Source of the DNA: Clostridiales bacterium
GTDB taxonomy: Bacteria > Bacillota > Clostridia > Christensenellales > CAG-138
Assembly: GCA_004554165.1 (NCBI GenBank)
Contig: SFNQ01000039.1
Span: forward strand, 1 to 13,809
Length of the DNA: 13,809 bases
Reading direction: 5' to 3'
The position numbers and the translations under genes were made by a program. This document shows positions 1 to 6,218 of the stretch, in pieces; the first letter of the stretch is position 1; every line of letters begins with the position of its first letter. The notes below the pieces were generated by a model that searched no databases, was not told the DNA's origin, and saw nothing but the letters and a program-made list of their open reading frames with translations.

Positions 1-31
1 AAGCACTTGGAGGCGACTTTGGAAGACGTCT

Positions 32-1495
32 CTATTGCCGGCTGACCTCATTCAGCCAGAGCCTGCAAACGAATTTGCGCATAACTCTTGACGGTACCCT
101 GTCTCGGTAGGAACGCTTTGAAGGCTTCTGTGCCTCGTCCCGTATTCTGTGAAGCTGTGCCACAACGCTTCTGCGCTCCGGCGGCTTCTTTTCTTCGGCT
201 GGTTTTCCCTCGACCTGCTGCTTCCATTCCGCAAGCTCCCACTCATACTGCTTTACTATGCGCTCAGCCTTATTGTAGGCGGCCATGAATGCCTGCCCGT
301 CGGGGTAGCCATATTCGCGAACCATACGGGAAATCCTGTCTTTGAGATCGCTGACTTTCTTTTCGGTGGCCTCTATTTCTGCTTCTTTTGCTTTTCTCTC
401 CTTACCTTTGAAAATGCCTGTGATTTCGGAAAGCTGCGCTCTCAGCTCCGGCAGCTTAGTGTCCTGTATCTGCTTGATTTCGGATGCACACTTTCTGAGC
501 CGGTGCAAAAGCTCTTTCATCTCTTTGAATACTGCCATGTCGATACCGGGCTTCGGTTTCGGCGGCAGCTTTGCCTGACGGATCAGAAGCTCCAAAATCG
601 ACTTTGCTTTCTGTATGATGGTACGAAATAAGCCCGGTAGCCATCCGTGTTCGGAAATGAAGTATTTACTCCTGTTTTGGATCTCCTCGCGCTTGATTTC
701 AAGTACCTTCTCCTCCGGTACGCCGACCACCAGTGCGAGGTCAGCGGTGCGGTTCCAATCCTGTCGTGCTTCGTTGTCAGCCCGTATCTCATCAGCCAGA
801 GGATTATTCTTGCCGATCTTCTTTGTCGGAAGATACACACTGTTCTGGTCGAATACGACAAGCTTTTCTTCTTCTCTGACATGAAGGTTGATCTGTTCGG
901 TCAGCAGTTCCTTTACTTCTGTCAGAAAGCCCTTGCTTTTGAAAAAGGTGTTCTTTGTCGTAAACATGTGCTGCTCGTAGATTTCCCCTTTGGGGATCAC
1001 CGTGCAGCCTTTGCGGATCGTTCCATCTTCTCCTGTGATCTCTTTCTTCGTCCGCACCCGTTTCCCGGTCTCATCGAAGTACACAGCGCGGATGGCGATC
1101 TTGTTGTCCGGCGTTTCCAGTAGTAGCCGCTCGGAAAAAATCAGATGGATGTGATAGTTGGTTTTTGTCTTGTTGTAGTGGAGTGCGGAAGTACATTCCA
1201 CTCCGTACTGCCCTTTGAATCTCTCGGTGAACTCTTTCAGTACCTCATCGGGATCGTATCGGGTGTAGTTCTCCGGAAGAGCGATAATCAGTTCCCTTGC
1301 CTCGATACATTTGCCCTCAGTGCCGCATCGTTTGAACTCCTGCCGGCTTTCCCTTGCAAGGCACGTCCAGAACTCGGTATCAGCGGTGTCATAGACTGCG
1401 AACAGGTTTTCCTGCCTGTCCGGACTTGCGATATAGCTGATGCGTCCTTTCAGATCGGGCAGCTTGCTCATCTGGATGAACGAATGCCGCGGCAT
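32..1495 (-). CDS. MobA/MobL-family relaxase (mobilization protein)
   Basis: Predicted relaxase that nicks the element's oriT and leads the strand into a recipient during conjugative mobilization. The 487-residue protein has an N-terminal MobA/MobL-type domain (about residues 1-230) with the family's metal-binding histidines: HIH at 115-117, followed by LIFSER, and another His at 106. Residues 320-430 are rich in Lys/Glu/Leu and look like a coiled coil, which is usual for the C-terminal half. The ATG at 1495 comes 6 nt after the stop of the small upstream ORF, so the gene is the third of a compact leftward operon (xis, small ORF, mob). No coupling protein or type IV secretion gene is seen, so transfer probably depends on a helper element. 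The family call rests on the His motif and overall organisation; the exact subfamily is not resolved. Confidence 0.9.
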   Translation of the reverse strand: MPRHSFIQMSKLPDLKGRISYIASPDRQENLFAVYDTADTEFWTCLARESRQEFKRCGTEGKCIEARELIIALPENYTRYDPDEVLKEFTERFKGQYGVECTSALHYNKTKTNYHIHLIFSERLLLETPDNKIAIRAVYFDETGKRVRTKKEITGEDGTIRKGCTVIPKGEIYEQHMFTTKNTFFKSKGFLTEVKELLTEQINLHVREEEKLVVFDQNSVYLPTKKIGKNNPLADEIRADNEARQDWNRTADLALVVGVPEEKVLEIKREEIQNRSKYFISEHGWLPGLFRTIIQKAKSILELLIRQAKLPPKPKPGIDMAVFKEMKELLHRLRKCASEIKQIQDTKLPELRAQLSEITGIFKGKERKAKEAEIEATEKKVSDLKDRISRMVREYGYPDGQAFMAAYNKAERIVKQYEWELAEWKQQVEGKPAEEKKPPERRSVVAQLHRIRDEAQKPSKRSYRDRVPSRVMRKFVCRLWLNEVSRQ

Positions 1496-1501
1496 GGTTC
1501 A

Positions 1502-1750
1502 TCACCGTTCTTTTTTGCAACTGCATCCGGCAGTTGCCGCTGCGGGGGTGGTCAGTGACCAGCAGAGCAGCGATAGAAAAATGCCGCAGCATTTTTCTCT
1601 GTATCGAATGTGAAGGACACTTCCCGAACACTCGATACAGGCCCTCCGCAGGAGCGAAATACCCGGAGTACGAACCGTCAGGTTTGTGCGAGGGGTGTAT
1701 TTCGCTCTCAGACGGCGAGGCCTTAAGAGACTGCTTTTCGTAAGCATCAT
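1502..1750 (-). CDS. Small ORF (about 83 codons) between xis and relaxase, overlapping oriT-like repeats
   Basis: I do not recognise this product. The ORF begins with two consecutive ATG codons (1750 and 1747). The first shares an ATGA overlap with the xis stop and sits behind a strong AGGAGGTG ribosome binding site inside the xis 3' end. It ends with TGA at 1502, and the relaxase ATG follows after 6 nt. The product would be basic in its N-terminal half (many Arg/Lys), has CIEC- and EKCCG-type cysteines in the middle, and ends CSCKKER. The same DNA carries three inverted repeats that look like a transfer origin, so the frame may be open by chance. The tight gene spacing and Shine-Dalgarno sequence favour real translation; the odd composition argues against a conserved folded protein. 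Confidence 0.4.
   Translation of the reverse strand: MMLTKSSLLRPRRLRAKYTPRTNLTVRTPGISLLRRACIECSGSVLHIRYREKCCGIFLSLLCWSLTTPAAATAGCSCKKER
1571..1707. other. Candidate origin of transfer (oriT): cluster of three inverted repeats
   Basis: Three inverted repeats lie in series just upstream of the relaxase gene. (1) AGAAAAATGC at 1575-1584 pairs with 1589-1598, a perfect 10-bp stem with a 4-nt loop. (2) CTGTATCGA at 1599-1607 pairs with 1632-1640, a perfect 9-bp repeat. (3) GAGCGAAATAC at 1652-1662 pairs with 1697-1707, a perfect 11-bp repeat. CGATA at 1571-1575 can also pair with TATCG at 1602-1606, so alternative folds exist. Relaxases of this type usually act at an inverted repeat close to their own gene, which fits. 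The nick site cannot be fixed from the sequence alone; the stretch between the arms of repeat 2 (1608-1631) is one candidate. Confidence 0.55.
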
Positions 1751-1962
1751 ACCACCTCCTTTACTTCGTCCCTGCATCGTAAGTTTCTTCCCTGGTTGAC
1801 GGTCATGAAACGCTCCAGCGTATCCGTCCGGATAATAGTTTTCCGTCCGACCTTGAGTACCGGGAGCTTGCCCCAGTCCACCAGAGCACGCATGGTGTTT
1901 CGTCCGATCCCGGACATTTCGGCCGCTTCTTCAATGGTCATGCCGATTTTTGCAACGCTCAT
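1747..1962 (-). CDS. xis: Excisionase-type helix-turn-helix DNA-binding protein
   Basis: The 71-residue protein carries an excisionase/MerR-type helix-turn-helix: MTIEEAAEMSGIGRNTMRAL, then the wing-like segment KLPVLKVGRKTIIRTDTLERF. Such proteins bend DNA at element ends and steer a tyrosine recombinase toward excision. The ATG at 1962 follows AAAGGAG by 8 nt. It is the first gene of the leftward operon and is read from a near-perfect promoter at 2012-2040. Its stop overlaps the start of the next small ORF by 4 nt. Here xis is grouped with the transfer gene rather than with int, so excision and mobilization would be switched on together. Confidence 0.8.
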   Translation of the reverse strand: MSVAKIGMTIEEAAEMSGIGRNTMRALVDWGKLPVLKVGRKTIIRTDTLERFMTVNQGRNLRCRDEVKEVV

Positions 1963-1993
1963 ATCTTCTTTCTCCTTTCAATAGTTCTCATCC

Positions 1994-2106
1994 TGCAACG
2001 ATGGCAACTATAGTATACGCAACTTGCTATCAGTTGTCAACTTATTTTGCAACGTATTAAAAAGAAAATATGAAAATAGTTGCAAATTGCTATTGCAAAT
2101 TGCAAC
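1994..2106. repeat. Repeated TTGCAA/GTTGCAA boxes: probable operators in the divergent control region
   Basis: The palindromic hexamer TTGCAA occurs at 2047-2052, 2080-2085, 2093-2098 and 2100-2105. Close variants are TTGCTA at 2087-2092, GTTGTCAAC at 2033-2041, and GCAAC at 1995-1999, 2004-2008 and 2019-2023. GTTGCAA at 2079-2085 and TTGCAAC at 2100-2106 form an inverted pair. The boxes cover both divergent promoters and one of them is itself the -35 of the rightward promoter. This is the arrangement expected for an autoregulating phage-type repressor; the binding protein is inferred to be the adjacent XRE regulator. Confidence 0.6.
2012..2040 (-). promoter_or_regulatory. Promoter of the xis-relaxase operon
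   Basis: Read on the minus strand, a consensus -35 TTGACA (2040-2035) is separated by exactly 17 bp from TATACT (2017-2012). It lies about 50 nt upstream of the xis ATG. Repressor-like TTGCAA/GCAAC boxes overlap and flank it, which suggests it is normally shut off by the divergently encoded XRE protein. Confidence 0.8.
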
Positions 2107-2121
2107 GGCATGTGCTATACT
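2093..2121 (+). promoter_or_regulatory. Promoter of the XRE regulator gene
   Basis: TTGCAA at 2093-2098, a 17-bp spacer, then TATACT at 2116-2121 preceded by TG at 2113-2114 (an extended -10). It lies about 25 nt upstream of the chosen ATG at 2146. The -35 coincides with one of the repeated boxes, which suggests autoregulation. Confidence 0.75.
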
Positions 2122-2145
2122 AACGTCAGTGAGGTGAATCAGCCC

Positions 2146-2811
2146 ATGACAAAAGATAACAGCTTCACCGCAAAACAGGTCGGTGAAAGAATCAGAGAAC
2201 GCAGGACGGAACTGCGGCTGTCCATGAGCCAGCTCGGAGACCGTCTGAGCGTAAACAAATCCACCATACAGAGATACGAGACAGGCGGCGTTGATCCGGA
2301 GAGAACGATCCTCATCGTACCGATTGCGGAAGCTCTGGAAACGACACCGGAATGGCTGACAGGCAAATCCGACGCAAAGGAGTATGACAGCTATACCCTC
2401 TGCAAGAAGGCTATTGAGCAGCACATTTCCGATTACCTTGACAGCATGACAAGTGCCGTACAGGGTCAGCCGCACCAGCAGCTCTTGACCACCTTCCTTG
2501 GCGAGATCGTCGATCTCTACGCCCTGTTCTGCCAGCACTTCGCAGCGGCAATGAAAGAGGTAGACAAGATCGCAGAGGATGAAGGACTGAAGGAATCTCT
2601 GAGGCGGTATGCGATAGAATCCGGTGCGATCACCGAAAAGGTCTATCGCAAAGAGATGGAAGCACCCGTAGAAGATATGAAACGTTTTATGGATGGTCTT
2701 TTACATATCTACGATGAGGGACGCACCAATGTTAAGATTGGCGACCTCCTCGGGATTAAGCAGGAAGCATTGAGAAGGCTTCCTGAAAAAGACGAATCCG
2801 TGGCACCTTGA
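2146..2811 (+). CDS. XRE-family helix-turn-helix transcriptional regulator (element repressor)
   Basis: The 221-residue protein has a Cro/CI-type helix-turn-helix at about residues 10-70: VGERIRERRTELRLSMSQLG, then LSVNKSTIQRYETG and a closing ALETTPEWLTG typical of XRE repressors. The rest is helical, hydrophilic and unrecognised, probably for dimerization or signal sensing. The open frame extends upstream to 2080, but that part would overlap the promoter. The ATG at 2146 follows GAGGTG at a good distance and is the more credible start. Placed between the divergent promoters and upstream of int, it most likely represses the xis-relaxase operon and possibly itself. No peptidase or RecA-cleavage motif is visible, so the inducing signal is unknown. 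Confidence 0.88.
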   Translation: MTKDNSFTAKQVGERIRERRTELRLSMSQLGDRLSVNKSTIQRYETGGVDPERTILIVPIAEALETTPEWLTGKSDAKEYDSYTLCKKAIEQHISDYLDSMTSAVQGQPHQQLLTTFLGEIVDLYALFCQHFAAAMKEVDKIAEDEGLKESLRRYAIESGAITEKVYRKEMEAPVEDMKRFMDGLLHIYDEGRTNVKIGDLLGIKQEALRRLPEKDESVAP

Positions 2812-2883
2812 CAACAGAGTTTACCGGCTGATCTCAGCCGATAACGAATAAAGCGTATATGTCACAGACCCGGCTGCCACGGA
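2797..2883. repeat. Nested inverted repeats between the XRE gene and int
   Basis: TCCGTGGCA at 2797-2805 (overlapping the end of the regulator gene) is perfectly inverted at 2875-2883, just ahead of the int ribosome binding site. Inside lies a second perfect hairpin, CGGCTGA 2825-2831 with TCAGCCG 2834-2840 and a 2-nt spacer. Neither is followed by a T-run, so this is not a classical terminator. It may shape the transcript between the two genes or be a recombinase arm site. TTGACA at 2808-2813 has no matching -10. Confidence 0.45.
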
Positions 2884-2904
2884 TAGAAAGGAGAATAATT
2901 ATCT

Positions 2905-4200
2905 ATGGCAAAAGGTTCTGTGAGAAAGAAAGGAAGCAAGTGGTACTACCGCTTCTATGTGGAAGATGAAAGCGGGAAGCTGGTACAGCGGGAGTTTGCG
3001 GGAACAGCAAGCAAGAGCGAGACGGAAGCCATGCTCCGCAAGGCGATGGAGGATTATGAGGCGAAGAAGTTCGTGGCAAAGTCCGAAAATGTCACTGTGG
3101 GACAGCTCCTGGATATGTGGGTGGAGGAAGAACTGAAACCCGGCAGTCTCAGCAACGGAACGGTATCTGCGTATCAGGGAACGGTGGGACGCATCAAGCA
3201 GTTTCCCATTGGAGAGAGAAAGCTGAAAACCGTCACCCCGGAGCATCTGCAATCGTTTCTTGATCTGCTCTCCTTCGGAGGGATGGATGCGAACGGAAAA
3301 GAGGTAAAGCCCATCAGCAAAGGCTATATGCGCCTCTTCTCGGCGGTGCTTCAAGGTGCGTTCCGGTTCGCGGTATTCCCAAAGCGGCTCTTAAGCTACA
3401 ATCCTATGCAGTATGTGGTCATGCGGAAGAAGCAGGAAAGCTACGAACTGTTCTCGGACGACAACAGCGACGAGCTGACTGTTCCTACCATCACCTATGA
3501 GCAATACACAGCTCTGACAGACTGGCTCAAAAAGAAAAGCAACCCGGCGCTTCTGCCCATTCAGATCGCCTACTTCACCGGGCTTCGTATCGGAGAAGTA
3601 TGTGCGCTGACCTGGCATGACATCGACCTGAAAGAACAGGTCATTACTGTACGGCGCAGTATGCGGTACAACGGGGCAAGGCACAAGACGGAGATCGGAC
3701 CCACCAAGCGGAGCAAGATCCGCACGGTGGATTTCTGCGACACGCTGGCGGAGATTCTTAAAGAGGCGAAGAAGGAACAGCACCTAAATCGCTTCAAGTA
3801 CGGAGAGCTTTACAGCCTGAACTACTGCAAAGAGGTACAGGAGAAGGGCCGCAGCTACTATGAACTGTACACGCTGGGGATGGCGGAAGAAGTACCGGAG
3901 GACTACAAGGAACTCTCCTTTGTCTGTCTCCGTCCCGACGGGGCTTATGAATCCGCAAACACGGTCAGCCTTATGTGCAGGACGGCGCAGGAGAAGGTTC
4001 CGGGCCTTGAGGACTTCCATTTCCACACACTCAGACACACGTTCACAAGCAACCTGCTCAGGGGCGGCGCACAGCCGAAGGACGTACAGGAGCTGCTGGG
4101 ACATGCGGATGTGAGTACCACGATGAATATCTACGCACACGCGACAAAGGAAGCAAAACGCTCCTCCGCAAGACTGCTGGATAAGGTGGTCGGCGAGTAA
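2905..4200 (+). CDS. int: Tyrosine recombinase (Tn916-type integrase)
   Basis: Site-specific recombinase that integrates and, with the excisionase, excises the element. The 431-residue protein has an N-terminal arm-binding domain (SVRKKGSKWYYRFYVEDESG, about residues 5-50), a SAM-like core-binding domain (about 63-170) and a C-terminal catalytic domain. The catalytic residues are visible: Arg228 in TGLRIGE, a candidate Lys near 268 in PTKRSKIR, His374 and Arg377 in HTLRHT, His400 in LLGH, and the nucleophile Tyr410 in NIYAHA. The start at 2905 follows AAAGGAG. Length and domain order match intact Tn916/Tn1549-type integrases, so it is probably functional. Being the last gene before the GC change, it should lie next to the element's right attachment site. 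Confidence 0.95.
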   Translation: MAKGSVRKKGSKWYYRFYVEDESGKLVQREFAGTASKSETEAMLRKAMEDYEAKKFVAKSENVTVGQLLDMWVEEELKPGSLSNGTVSAYQGTVGRIKQFPIGERKLKTVTPEHLQSFLDLLSFGGMDANGKEVKPISKGYMRLFSAVLQGAFRFAVFPKRLLSYNPMQYVVMRKKQESYELFSDDNSDELTVPTITYEQYTALTDWLKKKSNPALLPIQIAYFTGLRIGEVCALTWHDIDLKEQVITVRRSMRYNGARHKTEIGPTKRSKIRTVDFCDTLAEILKEAKKEQHLNRFKYGELYSLNYCKEVQEKGRSYYELYTLGMAEEVPEDYKELSFVCLRPDGAYESANTVSLMCRTAQEKVPGLEDFHFHTLRHTFTSNLLRGGAQPKDVQELLGHADVSTTMNIYAHATKEAKRSSARLLDKVVGE

Positions 4201-4209
4201 AAAAGAAAA

Positions 4210-4253
4210 GCTTTCCCTTGTTTTGCCGGATAAGGGCAAAAACAAGGGAAAGC
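4210..4253. terminator. Long hairpin downstream of int (terminator, possibly bidirectional)
   Basis: GCTTTCCCTTGTTTTGCC at 4210-4227 pairs with 4235-4253, about 18 bp with one unpaired base. Read on the minus strand the stem runs into TTTTCTTTTTT (4209-4199), a good intrinsic terminator for leftward transcription from the GNAT gene side. On the plus strand it directly follows the int stop but has no T-run behind it, so it ends int transcription less convincingly. Confidence 0.75.
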
Positions 4254-4362
4254 AGTCGAAAACGGAGCATTAAAACCGCGATTTTCCTTGAAATATCAGG
4301 GATTTTGAGGATTGGGATAGATAAATCGGAATTTGTTTGATTAACTTCCGGTCTCCGTTTCA
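4254..4362. other. Probable right-end/attachment region of the integrative element
   Basis: About 110 bp without a gene between the int terminator and the GNAT gene. It is AT-rich and contains an imperfect small hairpin, CCTTGA 4286-4291 with TCAGGG 4296-4301, followed by ATTTT. Elements with this integrase type usually end within about 200 bp downstream of int, so the recombination core should lie here. The exact core cannot be set because the left end is outside the window. Confidence 0.4.
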
Positions 4363-4929
4363 TCATCTGCTCATCAAACGGGAGTTTGTATCCAGACGGT
4401 AAAGCCGCTGTGTCCTTGGTTCAAGGAAAGTGTCTATTTCTTGGATGAAGTCCCAACCGAATTTTTCATATAGACCTTCGTGGGTCGTAAATAAATAAAG
4501 TTCCTTCAGTCCTGCTTTTTCGACTGTCTTCTTCACAGAATTCAGCAAAAACCGTCCATAGCCGTATGCCCGGTATGCTTTATCGATGTAAACGTTGGCA
4601 AGCCACGGATAAATGTCAGGCCGTGAAAACAAATCTTCCATGGTAAATTGGTACATTCCGATTAGCGTTTCATCCAGAAACAAACCATAAGTCTGAGGAA
4701 GACGCTTTCCCTGCAGGCTATGTAACATATAGGAATATACTGCTTCATAAGAATAATTCTCAGCTTTTCCCCACCAGTCATACATCCATTTCGTCATCGT
4801 GTCCAAATGATCGGCTGTAATCATTCTCCTCACGCTCAATTGCTTTTCCATGTTAAACCACAGGGCCTCCGACTCTATCGTTTCTCTGTTTTGATGAAAC
4901 AACTCTGCAACTTCCGATTTGTTGCTCAA
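4363..4929 (-). CDS. GNAT-family N-acetyltransferase
   Basis: Predicted acetyl-CoA-dependent acetyltransferase of unknown substrate. The conserved acetyl-CoA-binding region is visible as LANVYIDKAYRAYGYGRFLL (beta4 plus the pyrophosphate-binding loop), followed by LKELYLFTTHEGLYEKFGWDF, the usual C-terminal GNAT signature. The open frame begins with TTG at 4929, giving 188 residues. No ribosome binding site precedes it, and the likely -10 (4943-4948) would leave almost no leader. The in-frame ATG at 4851, giving 162 residues and starting MEKQLSVRRM, matches the usual family length and may be the true start, with GGAGG 14 nt upstream. Base composition is AT-richer than the genes from 5500 onward, so it looks acquired. 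It reads toward the integrated element and probably ends at the hairpin at 4210-4253. Confidence 0.85.
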   Translation of the reverse strand: MSNKSEVAELFHQNRETIESEALWFNMEKQLSVRRMITADHLDTMTKWMYDWWGKAENYSYEAVYSYMLHSLQGKRLPQTYGLFLDETLIGMYQFTMEDLFSRPDIYPWLANVYIDKAYRAYGYGRFLLNSVKKTVEKAGLKELYLFTTHEGLYEKFGWDFIQEIDTFLEPRTQRLYRLDTNSRLMSR

Positions 4930-4942
4930 TTTTTGTATTCAA

Positions 4943-4951
4943 ATTATACCA
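4943..4951 (-). promoter_or_regulatory. Extended -10 promoter element of the GNAT gene
   Basis: On the minus strand the bases read TGGTATAAT, a consensus TATAAT with an extended TG. No good -35 is seen 16-18 bp upstream (AGAATT or similar), as is common for extended -10 promoters. Confidence 0.55.
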
Positions 4952-4991
4952 TAAAACTTGTGAACAATTCTACCGCAACTTTGGAATATAT

Positions 4992-5022
4992 GAGAAAAGT
5001 CCGAACAGTTTTCTGCCCGGAC
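4992..5022 (-). terminator. Intrinsic terminator of the tnpV remnant
   Basis: Read leftward, GTCCGGGCAG (5022-5013), loop AAAA, CTGTTCGGAC (5008-4999) form a 10-bp RNA stem with two G-U pairs, followed by TTTTCTC. The plus strand would carry A-C mismatches instead, so the orientation is clear. It sits just past the tnpV stop. Confidence 0.8.
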
Positions 5023-5030
5023 TTCCTCAC

Positions 5031-5255
5031 TCAATCGTAAATCAATTCGATTTTCACAATTTCCTCTGCCTGTGCCTTGCAAGCGTTCATCTGCCGTACC
5101 CATTCCATTTGGTGTCGGCTTTCAGTTTCTCGGTCACGCCGTTTCGCTTCGCCAGCTCCGGCACGATCAGCTCCATGCGGTTTCGTGCCGCTTCGTCAAT
5201 CTTAGCGCAATACTGTCTTACGTACACCCAGCTATACGCGGGGCCGGAAAACAGC
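5031..5255 (-). pseudogene. tnpV: tnpV remnant (TnpV transposon-encoded protein), truncated and frameshifted
   Basis: TnpV proteins are small (about 115-125 residues) proteins of unknown function found on clostridial mobile elements. Two adjoining frames match the family's C-terminal half. The upstream frame gives AKIDEAARNRMELIVPELAK then RNGVTEKLKAD; the downstream frame gives MEWVRQMNACKAQAEEIVKI then ELIYD and a stop at 5031. The break lies at about 5111-5115, where one missing A in GAC(A)ACC would restore the expected KADNQMEWVRQMN. Upstream of about 5255 the family resemblance fades and the DNA turns GC-rich, so the N-terminal 40-50 residues appear lost or replaced. It is doubly disrupted and presumably non-functional, a trace of an earlier mobile element beside the present one. 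Confidence 0.7.
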
Positions 5256-5258
5256 GAA

Positions 5259-5288
5259 GCATCCGTAAGGCTAAGGTCATACGGATGC
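5259..5288. repeat. Perfect 9-bp inverted repeat at the tnpV truncation border
   Basis: GCATCCGTA at 5259-5267 is inverted at 5280-5288 with a 12-nt spacer. On the plus strand it is followed by CTGTTCTTTT, so it could act as a weak terminator. It also coincides with the change from tnpV-like to GC-rich sequence. Confidence 0.5.
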
Positions 5289-5500
5289 CTGTTCTTTTGT
5301 GGCGCTTTCAACCTTGCGGGCTGCGCAGGGGGGCGTAGTCTTGCGGTCGCGCCGCGACGCAGCATCGGGGCCTTTCGGGCTTCTACTGCCGCGGCGGAAG
5401 GCCAGGGCTGCCGGAGGCGCAATCCGCCCCCCGCAGGCGCGTATGAAAGCGCGCCCCTTCGTTTCTCAGGAGGGGGTTGCGACGGCGCGCCAACCCGCGC
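5289..5500. other. GC-rich spacer without a convincing gene
   Basis: About 210 bp of very GC-rich DNA. Open frames cross it on both strands, but none has a ribosome binding site or a recognisable product, and they seem to be a by-product of composition. No RNA gene was identified. Confidence 0.4.
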
Positions 5501-5959
5501 TCAGCGCATGCACGCGCTGACAAATTTTATTGGTACATCCATGCGTTCCGCAACCTGCTCCGGCGTCATTCCGCTGTTCAGGAATCGCCTGCAGACCGCT
5601 TTCATATTCTCTCCAACCTCAACGATATGCCTGTCCGGGTCATAGAAACGAACCACCCGCTGTCCCCACGCATGTTCCCTGATGGGATGGACATATTCCA
5701 GATCGAACCGGGTCAATTTCTCCGCGAACCTGTCAAAATCATCCTCTTCAAAATAAATCTCGGCATTGTTGCCGCCAAAGGCTACGGCGTTTGTGCCGAT
5801 AAACGCCTTCCAGGTTTCAAGCGTCTGCAGACACAGGCCGCCGGTCAGCGTTTTGTTTGCTCCAAAGTCCATCACGACATGAAGTCCCAGCACTTTTTCA
5901 TAAAACGCAACCGCCTGATCCATATCCGCCACAACCAGCATCGGGCTTTTGAATTTCAT
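5501..5959 (-). CDS. VOC-family (glyoxalase/bleomycin-resistance fold) protein
   Basis: The 152-residue protein has the two beta-alpha-beta-beta-beta modules of the vicinal oxygen chelate superfamily: SPMLVVADMDQAVAFYEKVL near the start, then AEIYFEEDDFD and QRVVRFYDPDRHIVEVGE. Candidate metal-facing residues are Glu67, His96 and Glu115. The C-terminal tail SGMTPEQVAERMDVPIKFV looks like a short helical extension; in my recollection this tail is normal for one VOC subgroup rather than a fusion. The ATG at 5959 follows GGAGAGG. The substrate is unknown: VOC proteins include lyases, dioxygenases and drug-binding proteins. It appears to be a single gene with GC-rich spacers on both sides. Confidence 0.88.
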   Translation of the reverse strand: MKFKSPMLVVADMDQAVAFYEKVLGLHVVMDFGANKTLTGGLCLQTLETWKAFIGTNAVAFGGNNAEIYFEEDDFDRFAEKLTRFDLEYVHPIREHAWGQRVVRFYDPDRHIVEVGENMKAVCRRFLNSGMTPEQVAERMDVPIKFVSACMR

Positions 5960-6218
5960 TTTTCATACCTCTCCAGATGCGGATTCGCCGTTTTGCAGAA
6001 GATCGCAGTCCCACCAAAAAAACGGGAAGGCGCTTGCCACGCGCGCAGAAAAAGGCACGGGCGGAGCTCCTTCCTTCCTTTCGGGCGTTCCTCCGGGTAT
6101 TCCTGTCGTGCCTCCACGCCCCCGCCCGGACAGGCCGCCGGAGCCGGAAAAACCTGAGGGGCGCGCCCCCGGGCAGTCCCTCCGAAAGGGGTTTCCCGCT
6201 TATACCGTGAGCAAGAGT
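5960..6218. other. GC-rich spacer with palindromes downstream of the envelope operon
   Basis: About 260 bp without a supported gene. It holds the perfect 12-bp palindrome GGGGCGCGCCCC at 6158-6169 and a short CCCT/AGGG stem near 6178-6192. As it lies past the stop of the leftward operon, these may help end transcription, but no T-run follows on the minus strand. Confidence 0.4.

Noticed and set aside
2808..2813. TTGACA at the end of the XRE gene as an int promoter
   Set aside because: No acceptable -10 hexamer is found 15-19 bp downstream.
5299..5520. 73-codon plus-strand frame in the GC-rich spacer
   Set aside because: No ribosome binding site, no recognisable product, and it overlaps the end of the VOC gene; composition alone can keep such a frame open.
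5499..5520. C-terminal helical tail of the VOC protein as a novel fused DNA-binding domain
   Set aside because: The tail is short and, as I recall, common to one VOC subgroup; it does not form a complete helix-turn-helix domain.
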